From positions 1,474,187-1,538,186 of the forward strand of contig CM057156.1 in NCBI GenBank assembly GCA_029962745.1: DNA of 64,000 nt. The letters are read 5' to 3'. This document shows positions 34,851 to 46,600 of this stretch, piece after piece (the stretch's first letter is position 1; every line of letters starts with the position of its first letter). Source of the stretch: Echinometra lucunter (lineage: Eukaryota; Echinodermata; Echinoidea; Camarodonta; Echinometridae). Position numbers and translations under genes: made by a program. The notes beneath the pieces are model-generated. The model ran no database searches. It worked only from the letters and a program-made list of their open reading frames with translations, and had not been told where the DNA came from.

Positions 34851-36286
34851 CCATTTGGTCTACTGCCATTTCGTCCACTCATCACATGGTCTAACATCAT
34901 TTGGTCTAATATCATTTCGTCCATCAACATTTCGTCTAACAAGCATTTAGTCCAATAATCATTTCGTCCAATAATCATTTCGTCCGAAGATCAGTTGGTC
35001 TATAACCATTTTGTCTACAACCAGTTGGTCTAATAACTATTCAGTCTACATCCATTTCGTCCAATTACCACTTAGTCCAATTATCAGTTCGTCCAATATT
35101 CATTTGGTCCAATACCCATTTTGGCTAATTCCAGTTGGTCTAATATGCACATGGTCTACATATCAATTTATCCAATTACCATTTCGTCTAATCATCATTT
35201 CGTCCACCAGCCATTTGGTCTAACGATCATTTCGTCTCATAAACACTTGATCTAATAGCCATTTGATCCAATTGTAAGTTTGTCTAATAATCATTTGGTC
35301 TAATATCCATTTGGTCTTATGCTGCAAACAATATGTGCAATATGTTCTTAGAAAAGAAGAAGAAGAAGAGGAGTATTATGGGAAAGAGCGGGCAGGGTCA
35401 TGCAACTACTGGTATTATAATAAATTTATTTGTTCATTTAAAACGTAAATAATCTCACCTGTGGGCAGGGGGCACAATGCCTCCCTCACTTTTCCAAGGA
35501 TGAAAACAGTGCCTCCTACCCTTCTTCTCTTGATAAGTCTTCTTTCACTTCCTATATCGCCCTTTCCCCTTCTAATTCACCTTTCTTATATCAATCCCAC
35601 AACTACTCCCCTTTTTAAACACAAGTTCAAGTTAGTGATCCTTTTTTTGGTTTCCACGTCTGGTGGAAAACACCTTCATAAGGCAACAGTTACAAATAAC
35701 CCTAAATCATTTGAAAAACAAAGTGGCACAGAGAGATTGAAGGACACACAACATGAGAACTGCGATCGCGACGTCAACTGCGGAGGCTAGGTACATGTAG
35801 CAGCATACGGTCGTAGAGGGCTAGTAAACCATTTGGTTATTAGACGAACCAACAATTGGACCAAATGGTTATTAGACCGAGAGGTTATTAGACCGAGAGG
35901 TTATTAGACCAAATGATAATTAGACCAAATGCCAATTCGACCAAATGGGTGTAGACGAAGTGACAGCAGACCAAATGATATTAGACCAAATGGATATTGG
36001 ACCAAATTGCATGTAGACCAGTTGGCTACTGGACAAAATGGTGATTAGACCAACTGATAATGGACGAAGTGGCTATTAGACCAATTGGCAAAAAAAGACG
36101 AGTAGACCAAATACCTATTAGACCAAATGGTTTTAGACTAAATGGCTATCAGACCAACTGGTTATCGGACGAAATGGTGATTGGACGAGATGGTGATTAG
36201 ACCATGCGGATATTGGACCAACCGATGGTAGATCGAATGATGTTAGACCATGTGGTAATTGGACCAAATGGCAGTAGACCAAATGG
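34851..36286. mobile_element. TU-like modular foldback element (CATTTGGTCTAAT modules)
   Basis: The left arm (34851-35320) is about 30 head-to-tail modules of 14-18 bases, close to AACCATTTGGTCTAAT and often varying to CGTCC. The right arm (35829-36286) is the same module inverted (ATTAGACCAAATGG). The outermost modules pair one-to-one: CCATTTGGTCTACTGCCATT occurs at both ends. The spacer 35321-35828 is unrelated DNA with no recognised gene. Long inverted arms of short tandem modules around a variable spacer are the described layout of sea urchin TU elements. Confidence 0.88.
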
Positions 36287-36310
36287 ATATAAACCCAACA
36301 GAACAGTTAA

Positions 36311-36734
36311 AGCCCTGCCCCATACTACCATTCAGCGATTCTGTCTGCCTCCATCCAAATATTTTCGTCCGACGATGCCAGATGGTGGCAAATTCAATTT
36401 TGGGGGCCATTAACGGTAGAGAGAAAAGCATAAGTAATGTCTAAATGCTTCTAAGAAACATCTGATCAAGTATGAGTAACGTCTTCATTCAGCCGAGCTT
36501 ACGGCAAGAGACCGCCCGAGAAACATACGAGTACTGCCAACTGCGATTGAAAGCTGGCCGTTTCAAACTTTTAACATGTCCAACGTTTAAAACGTCAGCG
36601 CTGTCTGTCAATGTCTAGATATGTCTGTAAACCAGCTGAAGAACAAAATTAGAAAAATAAGTCCAATAAACGTGTATAATAACACATGTTCGTTTCTCAG
36701 ATGGAATCATTAAACAGCAGTGTGGGACAGGGCC
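36311..36734. mobile_element. AGCCCTGCCCCATAC MITE, TTAA-flanked
   Basis: Flanked by TTAA (36307-36310, 36735-36738). The left AGCCCTGCCCCA faces the right TGGGACAGGGCC. The interior is unusually GC-balanced (GCCGAGCTTACGGCAAGAG). No open frame of note. Confidence 0.82.
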
Positions 36735-36941
36735 TTAACATGTATACTCTGCCCTACACTATGACCCCAGAACGCTGACAGCTCCCTGAATAACATTCAC
36801 AGCGCTTCGTTGTGCCATCGCACGATAGACTTCCCATTGGTTTTATACATGTGCAGGCACTATGTGATGCACGTCGAAGTTGTTTTCGGGGATCCAAAAA
36901 CTAAGTTTTGACATTTTGATTGTAAAAATACACCCACTTAA

Positions 36942-37353
36942 AGGGAAAGTCCATCCTAGAAGTTTCTCTATTTCAATAAAAGGAGATAAATTTGAACAGC
37001 ATTTTAAAAAAGAAATGAGCAAAATCGGTCAAAGAATAAGAAAATTACACTCATTTACATTTTCTAGTAAATAACTCTCGGCTCTGCAAATTGGCAATAC
37101 TGATGATATCATATGCGAGCAGCTCTCCATTCACTTTGTACATGAAATTTCACATTTTCTCAATTTTCTTGGAAGTTACACATTTTCTTACTCCATAGTC
37201 AAAATATGTTATGTAAAGAGCATTTCTTCTGAACATACATTGACTATGGGGTTAGAAAACTTCCAAGAAAATGAGAAAATGTGAAATGTGAAATGCTGTT
37301 CAAATTTATCTCCTTTTATTGAAACATTGAAATTTCTAGGGCAGACTTACCCT
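36942..37353. mobile_element. AGGGAAAGTCCATCC foldback MITE (copy 2)
   Basis: Flanked by TTAA (36938-36941, 37354-37357). The ends AGGGAAAGTCCATCCTAGAA and TTCTAGGGCAGACTTACCCT are inverted. Its right TTAA is also the left TTAA of the next element. Same family as 6375-6931 and 53780-54346. Confidence 0.87.
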
Positions 37354-37357
37354 TTAA

Positions 37358-37865
37358 AGGCATTGGTTAACTTTGTGAGCAGCCGATTTTAAAAATTCTC
37401 AAATCAAGATGAAACATATGTATGAGAAATTGTATTCGTACTAAAAACCCCTGAAACCAACCATAATTTGGATTGAAAAACTGTTAGTAAGACACAAACC
37501 GTGATTTTTATTATTTTTTTGTCTCAGAGACAATAAATAAGAGGACTGTTTTGCTTGAGATTTAAAAAGACTGTTATTTGCCTCCCTCCGCGAGTTAATG
37601 GGGACCAATTGCCAATAGGGATAATACACGCAGTATGGTCCGGTGAGCCATGCGCGCATGCGCACTCCTTACGTCTAGTCTGTGCAACCGACCCTTACAT
37701 ATTTTCAAACAATGGTTCACATTTCTAATATCTGAAAATACTTCCTGTGGATATTATATTTTGAAACTTTCAGACTTGTATTTTTACACTATAATCCTTA
37801 TGTTTATCCAATTTTCAAGTAGCAAAATGAGTTTTAAAAAATTATAACAATGTTAACCAATGCCT
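37358..37865. mobile_element. AGGCATTGGTTAAC MITE (copy 3)
   Basis: Begins AGGCATTGGTTAACTTTGTG immediately after the shared TTAA and ends GTTAACCAATGCCT before TTAA (37866-37869). Same family as 4343-4829. Confidence 0.88.
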
Positions 37866-38412
37866 TTAAGCACACTAGCTATTTTTAGTTCCATTGGCAC
37901 AATACTGGAGAAGAAAGCTAATTATTACTATTGTTTGATTTAATTGTACGCATGTGCAGTGATGCACATGAAACGCACAAGGGGGTTAACAAGCATCTTA
38001 CTTTTCTCACAATATTATTAATGAAAGAGTCACTCCACCATGATCTCTATAGGGGTAATCCAGAGGTGTTAAAGTGCGCAACAACAAAAAAATCCCTAAC
38101 TATACTCTGAAATAAAGCCAAGTTCCAGACAGAATAACATATCTGCATGCTTCATTTTTTGACGTAGAAATAAATCATAACAATTAGTTTCAAAAACTTG
38201 ACTCAATTGCTGCAGCAATAAATCATATTTAAGGAGATATTTCTGATTCTCTGTTTCAACCTTAATGTAAACATACATGTACATACTGCCATTATTCTGT
38301 TGTATCCATCTTCACAAGTTTCACTGCCTTCTAGTAACTCAAAGTAGTTTATTCTTATAATAAATAAAGATGTAGGCTCAGAATCTAGGCAACAGAGAGT
38401 ATGAAAATATAG

Positions 38413-38669
38413 AGTAATAATAACAATAACAATGGTTCTTGTCGTATAGCGCTTGGGTCCATCACGTCATGACGCTCCAACATTATTATCTAGTTCATAG
38501 TTTAGCGGCCAAATATGTAGCACTCTAGAGCATATCTGGTACCCATTTACACCTGGGTGTAGAGTGGCACATGTGGGTTAATGTCCTGCTAAAAGATTGG
38601 GCTGGGACTGAACCCTCAACCCTTTGATCAAGAGTCAAGTAAATGAACCACTACACCATGACACCTCCA
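38413..38669 (-). repeat. tRNA-derived SINE (minus strand)
   Basis: Read on the minus strand it begins GGAGGTGTCATGGTGTAGTG with an A-box-like TGGTGTAGTGG (38658-38648). The B-box GGTTCAGTCCC is at 38614-38604. A body follows with ACACCCAGGTGTAAATGGGT and AGCGCTATACGACAAGAACC. It ends in a TTGTTATTGTTATTA-type tail at about 38413. This is the standard tRNA-SINE layout and distinct in body from the SINE at 14149. Confidence 0.85.
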
Positions 38670-38681
38670 TTGAAAATTAAA

Positions 38682-39003
38682 GGTGCTTTCACACATGATG
38701 CGACAGTGTGGTAACATGCTGTGTCACCACACTTTTTTGTGTAAAAGCCTATGGGGTATAGGGCAACAAAAAAATGTCGCCGAGGCAGGACACACTTTTT
38801 TTTTGCTGCCTAGATACACAAAAAATGCGCACCAATCAAATTTGTAAAAAGTTAGCACAAAAATTGTTGCCGTGAGATTGCTTGCGCAAGTTTTGATAAT
38901 ATGCTCTCTTATTGAGAGTTGACGCGTTAATGCGCATTCATTAGCATATGTGGTGACACAAAGTCCCAACATGTGTGAAGACGAAACAGTGTGTGAAAGC
39001 ACC
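38682..39003. mobile_element. GGTGCTTTCACACATGATGC MITE (copy 2)
   Basis: Same family as 2438-2795, with TTAA at the right (39004-39007) and TTAAA at the left. The inner region is nearly identical but slightly shorter, and its right end lacks the GCATCATG part of the inverted repeat. Confidence 0.87.
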
Positions 39004-39787
39004 TTAAGTGTTTGTACGCAATTTCTGATCTATAATATTAGGAGAAAAAATTGTTACAGATTGATTCAGATATCCAGCATTAAATCCCCATGGAAAATCT
39101 TCACATGTTTTTTCGGCATTCACACATTAACAGCATCACTTATGATAATGAAATGCATAATAAGAATACATGCAGTTTATGCTCAAATAAAAGAGAGTTT
39201 TGCCAAAAGTTGCGCAGGCAAACTCTTGACATCATATTTGTGCTACATGTAACTTTATAAGAATTTGACTGGTCCACACTTTTTTGCAACCAAGAGGTTG
39301 AAAAAATAATTTTGCCTCTGCATTTTTTTTATGGAGGGGGGCCATCTCATATCCCATTCAAAAATCCCATTCAAAAAATGGAGATTTGCCGTTGGGGGGG
39401 GGGGGGCATGCCATTTGACAACATGTGCAGTAGAAAATTGGCATCTATACAATGTTTCTTTAGAGAGCTCAGGATGTATGTCTGGACACTCTATACTATG
39501 ATTCTCTATACAATGTTTCTGTGTGTCTGAACACTCTTTTTGCTATACAGTGATTCTTTATACATTTCTTTATCGAGTTTCGGGATGAGTATTTTGTGTC
39601 TCAGCAGGCTGAAGTATCTGTACACGTACGTGTAATTAATCAGTGACAAAATCTTTCCCATTGGCCAAACATCATGAAATAAGAAGTCGAGTAGCACTGG
39701 AAACCAGATGACCCTATTAATTTCTAAAAACAACTCAAGTAAAGTATCAGAAGCTGTGCTGAAGCCTAAATCAATTATCGGTGACAC

Positions 39788-39985
39788 GACATTTGCTCCG
39801 GCGACAATTGCTCCTGCCTTAATTTCTCCGAAGACATAGGGTTAGGGTTAGGATTGCAATAGGGGTTTTGGTTCAGAATAATGTGAGGATGAGGATTAGG
39901 GTTAGTGTTAGGTTTGAGGTTAGGTTTTATGTTTGGCTCAACGTTCAGATTTTCCATGGGAGCAATTGTCGCCGGAGCAAATGTC
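39788..39985. mobile_element. Inverted-repeat element with TTAGGG-like core
   Basis: A perfect 27-base inverted repeat bounds it (GACATTTGCTCCGGCGACAA at 39788 and its inverse ending 39985). The core has AGGGTTAGGGTTAGG at 39838-39852 and further TTAGGG/TTAGGTTT variants to about 39930. The core resembles the animal telomere repeat, but the short non-uniform run and the flanking inverted repeat point to a mobile element. Confidence 0.88.
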
Positions 39986-40194
39986 ATGGAACCTCAATTA
40001 TCGACTTGGCAACTGTCCACATGGACATACAAAATGAGCATGGTAATGTGAAAATACAGTAGAAAGAATGACTAAAATAAAGAAATGGATGTTTGGAAAA
40101 AAAGAAAAATGGGAATTAATTTTGGTGATGAGGATGAGGTAGACATTGACGGAGAGAAGATGTAAGACAAGCCAATAGCAAGATTGTGTCTCGC

Positions 40195-40800
40195 CCACCC
40201 GTGACTAAATAATACGAAAGATTCCCCAAGTACATCCCTAACCAAGTTTGATGTCACAAGAGAGTCTTGCAGGTAAACTTTAATGTTTGACCTAGAATGA
40301 CCTTTAACCTTACCATGTGACCTGATGGCACAATAGCATGAATGTACCCCTAGTGCATCTATCACCCAAATTTGGTTGCTATTGCAGCAACATGTGCCAA
40401 GTTATGTGTCATAAGAGAGTCTTACAGGTAAACTTTAACGTTTAAAATAAAATGACCTTTGACCTTACCATGTGACCTCCGATACCACTCTAACATGAAG
40501 GTCCCTCAAGTACATCTATGACCCAAGTTTAGTTGAAAGGGGAGTAACAGTTGCAAAGTTTTTTGTCATAAGAGAGTCTTGCAAGTAAACTTTAACATTT
40601 GACCTGAAATGACCTTTGACCTCACCATGTGACCTCCAAAAGCACCAAAACATGATGTTACCCCTAGTGCATCTATCACCCAAGTTTGGTTGCCATTGGA
40701 CCAACAGTTGCCAAGTTATGTGTCATAAGAGAGTCTTGCAGGTAAACTTTAATGTATGTAAACATTCGTGACGGACGGACGGACACCATTTGGATCCCTA
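40195..40800. repeat. 156-bp tandem repeat array with TGACCT motifs
   Basis: Four units by the landmark AGAGAGTCTTGCAGGTAAAC, at about 40260, 40415, 40572 and 40729 (periods 155, 157, 157). Each of the first three inter-landmark units has TGACCTTTGACCT or a one-base variant. The last unit runs into GACGGACGGACGGACACC and a CACCTCCGG end. No coding potential. Confidence 0.9.
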
Positions 40801-40839
40801 AGTCTCGCCTTCACCTCCGGTTGGAGAGACAAAAAGGTA

Positions 40840-41300
40840 AGAGGAGAAGTGTGATATTGGAGAAAAGATGAAGTATGATGAGGAAGATGAATGATGGAGA
40901 TGGGGAAAGAGAGTGGAGAGGATTTGAAATGTAGGAAAGAAGTAGAGGGGAAGGAGGGAGAGCAGGATGCACGGGGAGGAGGAGGAGGAGGAGAGAGGAG
41001 AGAGGGGAAGAGAGGAAGAGAAGAGAGGAGGAGAAAAGAGGAGGAGCAGAAGAGAGGAGAAAGAGGATGAAAAGAGAGGAGGAAGAAAAGGAGAAGAGAG
41101 GAGGAGGCGAAAGAGGAGGAGAGGGGAGGAGAGGTAGAGGAGGGAGAGGAGGAGGAGAGGTAGAGGAGGAGAAAAGAGGAGGAGAAGGAAGGAGGAGGAG
41201 GAGGAAAGGGAGGAGGAGGAAAAGGAGGAGAAGGGAGGAAGAGCAAGAGGAGAGGGATAATGCGGAGGCAGAGGAGGGGTAAGTAGAGGAGAAAGATCAA
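40840..41300. repeat. GGA/GAA purine-rich low-complexity tract
   Basis: Strand-asymmetric A/G sequence (GAGGAGGAG, GAAGAGAGG). The 183-codon Pro/Ser/Leu frame on the minus strand and the Glu/Arg frame on the plus strand reflect this composition and are not genes. Confidence 0.95.
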
Positions 41301-42647
41301 AAGAAAGGTTTAAGGGGAAAACAGATCATGATGGAGTAAGATGAGGAATGATACCAGACTGGAAGAGGGGGGCACTGTGATGGAGGAGAGGAAAGAGTGT
41401 GAGGATGGGGCCAAGGGGAAGAGAATAAATAAAGATTTCCTTTAAACTTGCAAGCATTCTGATGTTCCCTTCAATGTATCAAGGATTTTTTTTTTTAAAG
41501 CTCTGACTTGGCCAATTCCCTTAACTTAGAAGAAAGGTTGAAAGAACACAGTTTTTAAACCACCCTCATGCCTGTCATGAATATAAATCACAGACCTACA
41601 TGTACTTATCAACATATGAAAATAATCAATATGTGAGCAATCATCCAATGATGTGGGGGAGTTTAAGCACACTCATGTCTTGTGAAGTAGAGTCTGATCT
41701 AGGTTATCTGATAAAATCAAAGAGCACTTTAATATCAGATGTCAAAATAAAATGTCTGAATGTCTGCTTATAATATTCATTTAGTTACTTATTACTATTA
41801 AGTATCAAATGATAAATTGGTCCATGAATCAAATCATACAATGATCTATTATACATTTACTGAAAATCTCTGGAAATCAAGAAGGTTGAAAGAAAAACAG
41901 GGTAAAATCATAAAATGCATATGAACTAATATGTCTAGAGATTTTTGCAACCCAATGAAGCAAAAGATATTTGGCGATAGCTTTTTAAAATCTATTAGCA
42001 GTAACTTAATTGTAGTCCCTCAGTTTATTAGCATGAAGAGTACTGCATCTCTGAATGTCATGTGTGATCAAGATTACAGATGCGTCTAAGTGGCCTCCTA
42101 ACTGCTTAATAACCTCCCCTCAATGATAATCATGTAATTATCAAAAAATAAACCAAATGTTCTCTCATTTTTGTCTTTTTGTTTTCATTGCAAAGTAAAC
42201 TAAAGTTTCTGGACAAAACCCTATCATAATTAAGTTTGAAAGTCATCATTTTCTTACAAATTTTAAAAGTATGACATAGAGCATTTCATTTAACTGGTTG
42301 AACACTAAGCCAGTGATAACTTGGCCTAGGGTCTATAGAAAAATCATAAATGCGTGTTATACTGAAATTAAAATCGTGCTAAACAGGTTAAAATAGAACT
42401 ACTTCCTTGTTTAAAAAAATCTGCAGACATATCAGACTTTCGTAACGGCCCAAGGCTGCGTTGGTTTGGTAAGGGCTGATGTTGAATGTTGGTACCCGGA
42501 TGAGAGGGACAGCACAGGAAGGAAAACCCTGAATTCCTGTTTACTTGCCTAAACTTAAAAAACACCCTCAACAGCCATGAAATGAGGTCCCCTGATTATC
42601 AAACCTCTATTTCCTGCTGCCACATAATTTGATACTAGTACAGCTTA
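41301..42647. other. No feature recognised (intron)
   Basis: AT-rich. The 67-codon minus frame at 42368-42571 has a fairly balanced composition (CCPSHPGTNIQHQPLPNQRS) but no family is recognised. Confidence 0.5.
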
Positions 42648-43600
42648 TGTACAGTTTTGGTTGCAAAAAGAAAACTGGCATATAACTGATGGAATATAGT
42701 CTCTCATTATCTACCTTGCACAAAAAGATATATTCATGAGCTCATATCGTCCTTGTCTTCACGAAGTGACGGAGGAGCGCGCAACTTAAAAAAAGTTAGT
42801 TTGGAGTAAATCGCTTTCAAAGTTTCGAACCTGAATCTCAACCTCTTTAATGTATGAAGGGTGATTGAATTTTATATCCTCGTATAGGGCACATTCTGGA
42901 CAATGTTCATTATTAATCATTTGCATATTCCTATTATATTTTAGAAGAAAACGAGGTGTAAACACTGCCGTCATTTTGTGAAAACACAAAATTCAAGGTC
43001 TCACTGTGTTTTTGTTTTCACAAAGTGACAGGTCTCAGCCGCACACATGTTACACAAATGGGACTTGATGAGCGCGCATTTGACCTAATTGTACGCGATC
43101 ACATATTCAAATCGAAGACGCGCTATTTTATGTTTTTCACAAAGTGACAAAACTCAGCCGCACACGTAAAACATACAGGACAGTTGAAAGCTGTCACTTC
43201 GTGAAAACAGAAAATCCTTTTAGTGGGTATTTTCTTGTTGATGTCATTGCCATAGTTACGTAATTATTTACATTATTACAGTCTGAAACTCTGTGAGTTT
43301 CAAGATGTTAGTGACAGATGTCCAAAAATGCAAAAAAATCAAAATTGAAAAAATATGCGATTTTCCTCGTATCCGTCACTTCGTGAAAACAGGGACAATA
43401 TGATTTTCTATTTATAATTTCCACTGAATTTCAGTGTAAATATCTGAAATGAAGGCAACCTAACGGTTACATTGTGCCCTGTACTAGGACCACTGCATCC
43501 CAACCACTCCTCACATAACAATCACAGCGTTTCATGCACTTGCTGCGTAAATAGCACTCTCTCTGATTGACTTTATTCAGTGCAGGTCTGCATGACTTTA
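42648..43600. repeat. Dispersed repeat (second locus), interrupted
   Basis: GTACAGTTTTGGTTGCAAAA, TACCTTGCA and AATTTCCACTGAATTT match 34668-34845 in order. CCCTGTACTAGGACCACTGC to about 43600 loosely matches 36750-36880. The interruption is the 42749-43396 element. Confidence 0.6.
42749..43396. mobile_element. GTCCTTGTCTTCACGAAGTG MITE
   Basis: The left GTCCTTGTCTTCACGAAGTG then ACGGA faces the right TCCGTCACTTCGTGAAAACA then GGGAC. The inner TTTTCACAAAGTGACA occurs twice more, and GCTGTCACTTCGTGAAAACA once, so the terminal motif is repeated within. It is inserted in the repeat of 42648-43600. Confidence 0.82.
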
Positions 43601-46600
43601 TGTCCCATGAACTTAGTTTCAGTTTCAGTTTATTGTTTCATATTTCACACATTTTCAGACATTTACAATATTTGACAGTTTTTTGAGAACTTATAGAAAG
43701 TATACAAACAAGCAATATAAGAGGTACAAAGGAAATAGTAAATTCAGAAAAAGAAATAAATAAAAGAAGGTAAGTACCCAATATAAATATAAGTACATGC
43801 AGTATTGATCGAGAGTGAAATATGAAGGAGCCTAAAGAAAAGCTAGGCTTGTAAAATATAGGCTCCTTAGAACAAAATAGTGATGTTTCAAATTAGAGTA
43901 TCGTAATAATGGCAACGAGCTAAGCATGACAGATCAAAATAGGTATGAATATGAATTTTTTTTAAATTGTGTCAAGAAAGAAAGAAAAAGTTAGTTTCAT
44001 TAAAACAGATATAGATATCAAAACAATGAATGAATGAATGAGTCAGCATTTCCCGTACGTTGTGGCAAAGAGACATATCAAAACAGTAACATGTACGATT
44101 TGTTATGAAGGAGTTTACAATAGAGCTCTCACCAAGCAATCAGCGACGGACAGCGACTGGAATCAAACATATTTTTCGCCCTTCATTTCTTGTATATTCA
44201 ACTTGAGGAGAAAAGAACTTCACAGCATCTTAGTTTTGCACTTATCGTGCTGCAGAGCAGCTAAAAGCAAAGAAATCTGACAGAAAGTTTTTTGAGAAAC
44301 TACTTAACAGTACATAACCTTCATGCCCTTCTTCTATATAATACACCAATGCATGGTGAAGGTGAAACAAATTCACACATTTATCCCAAGATTTTTCTTA
44401 TTATGTTCATGAATATTCAACAATTGGTTTTAAATTATAAAAAAATTAGTTGTGCTTACCTCATCATAACCATGCCTAGAAAATTAATATTCAGGTATCT
44501 GTTGTCTTTGAGTGTGTTTCCACTGGACACCTCGTATTACCTCATATTTTGTCATCCACATCATCTCACATTTTACAGCTACCCAAACTGTTTTATGATA
44601 TGATTTTTTATATACGATCTTGTTGTGGCATAATCTTCGCTAAAATTCTATTCCAATATGTCGAATGGAAATTTCAATTTTTGTATTTTTGTATTTTGCG
44701 TTCCGGACGCGTTCTTTCGCATAACGACATGAAGATAAACGCCTTACCCGCATTACTTTGTATCATCTCGTATCACCTCACATCACCTTACATTACCTCG
44801 AATCTTTATCGTTCAGTAGAAACATGCTCTTTGAACATATTCTTCATGATCACAGCTGAAAAAAAAAAAATCATCCCATCTAATAGTAACTATAGTGGTT
44901 GCTACAATGCTGACCATGATTGGTTGAAGTAACATTTTTGTCTGTGACAGGGATCATTTCAACGATTCTAGTAAAAGTAGACATCAAGGGCAACCAAAGT
45001 TTATCGAATTTCAACTCCTTCAGTAATGCCCTTCACAGCTCTACACATTTCATTAATAATTTTTTACAGGCCTTCAAACTTCTAAAATTTGTCAAATGTC
45101 CATCTGTCACAAACCAATCAGGCGTTCCACTTCATTTCAGTTCAATACAGAACATAATGATAAAATCTGTCACTGGTGACTGCTTGCATAGGATCAGAAA
45201 AACTTTTGAACTGTACTAACTATTGAATTCATTTTGTTCATAATTGGATCTCCTTTTGGTGTAACAATATCAGAGCAGTTAAGGGGACAGATCAACACAA
45301 TAGCTAGATTTGTATGTAATGTTATCTTACTTGTATACTAATTTCGCTCAGCAACCAAAAATTGAAATCATGAGGGGCCACAGGGACCCCGATTGAAAAC
45401 TTAAACATCAATTCTGTGGTTCTTGAAAGCTCAAAATTTATGTTTCTTCTAAAAACCTTCAATGTATTCTTGTTTCATCCTTCATTCAGTGGTTCTACTA
45501 AGAACAACGGTTATCCAAAAAGTAATCCCACCTTCAAAGTGAGTCAAGTCAAGAATGAAAGCTAGCAATTTCACAGAAGCATTTGATAGCAAATGCCTTG
45601 GAGGAAATATCCAAATAATATCAAAATATTGACAGTCATGCCTATTTGAATATTTCTGGAAGTCACCAAAAATGCATTCAAGCTTCTTCTGGCAGGAACA
45701 ACTACCACTCATTTTTTCTAGATATTTCTTCTTCTTGTAAACAGTTCTCAGTACTCTCACAAAGCATAAAGCCTTCTACAATGTTATGAATGAATAATGC
45801 TCTAAAGTAACAATATTCTTTTCTTTACATTTAATGGTTTTTTCATTATTTTACTATGTTCATGATATAACATTTAGTTAAATATTATGAAGACTAGGTT
45901 TACATATTTCATTATTAAAATGCAAAGAATCAGAATAAATGTTTTTGCATTTGATTGGGTGAATGAAAAGTTTTTTTGAAATGACAAACATTACTTCTGC
46001 CAAATGCACTGTTTGATAAATTTCTCTAGCAATGGAAAAAGTCCACTGTGCCATGCACAGTAGGTCATTTATACAGGCCTTCTAATTTCCTTTTAACGTG
46101 TCAAATCCACATATTCTTTCATTATATGTACAAAGCAGAAGAAATGGGATCTGAAAAGGGTTACAGTTTTGATTAAAAGTCTCTGAAAACAGTTCAAGGC
46201 AATGGAAAAACCAGGGCGAAAACACCCTTGAACAAGCCACATAATAGCGATGTATCATAATACAGTGTAGGCCTACTGTAGGCCATTACAGCCTGGTATA
46301 TTATATTCAAAACAGAATTATCTTCCTGTTGTGTTGTGGTTCATATCATTATGGTTCATAAAATTCAGCAACATCAAAGGGAACAGAAAAGAACAGAGAG
46401 CCTGGAGGGAGAGAGAGGGAGAGAGAGAGGGGTAGTTTCTAAATACAGACAGTGATGGGGGAATCTGTTGAAAATTTGGATCATCCTAAATTCCCTCTAT
46501 TGCAACACAGAAGGTAGTGAATTCAAAGAGGTTTAGCAAACAAGTAGTGTACTTAGCAACCCCCCCCCCTCATTTTTTAACCAACTTACTTGTTGGATTT

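Larger units (their letters stand above)
34668..36928. repeat. Dispersed repeat split by two later insertions
   Basis: The left part (GTACAGTTTTGGTTGCAAAA to about 34845) matches 42648-42748 plus 43397-43450. The right part (about 36745-36928, with CCCATTGGTTTTATACATGT and GCACTATGTGATGCAC) matches 57755-57950 inverted and loosely 43460-43600. Between them sit the modular foldback 34851-36286 and a TTAA MITE at 36311-36734. The same repeat therefore hosts different insertions at different loci. Confidence 0.65.

Noticed and set aside
39838..39930. True interstitial telomere tract
   Set aside because: Only a few TTAGGG units, interrupted, inside a 198-bp element with perfect terminal inverted repeats; better explained as part of that element.
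40749..41300. 183-codon Pro/Ser/Leu-rich frame on the minus strand
   Set aside because: Product of the GGA-rich low-complexity tract; no non-repetitive segment.
45482..45760. Minus-strand frame beginning MRVLRTVYKKKKYLEKMSG, similar to CERT's [19 protein letters not shown]
   Set aside because: Only about seven residues match before it diverges, there is no splice acceptor at the right place and no matching continuation. Probably chance, though a decayed exon duplicate cannot be fully excluded.
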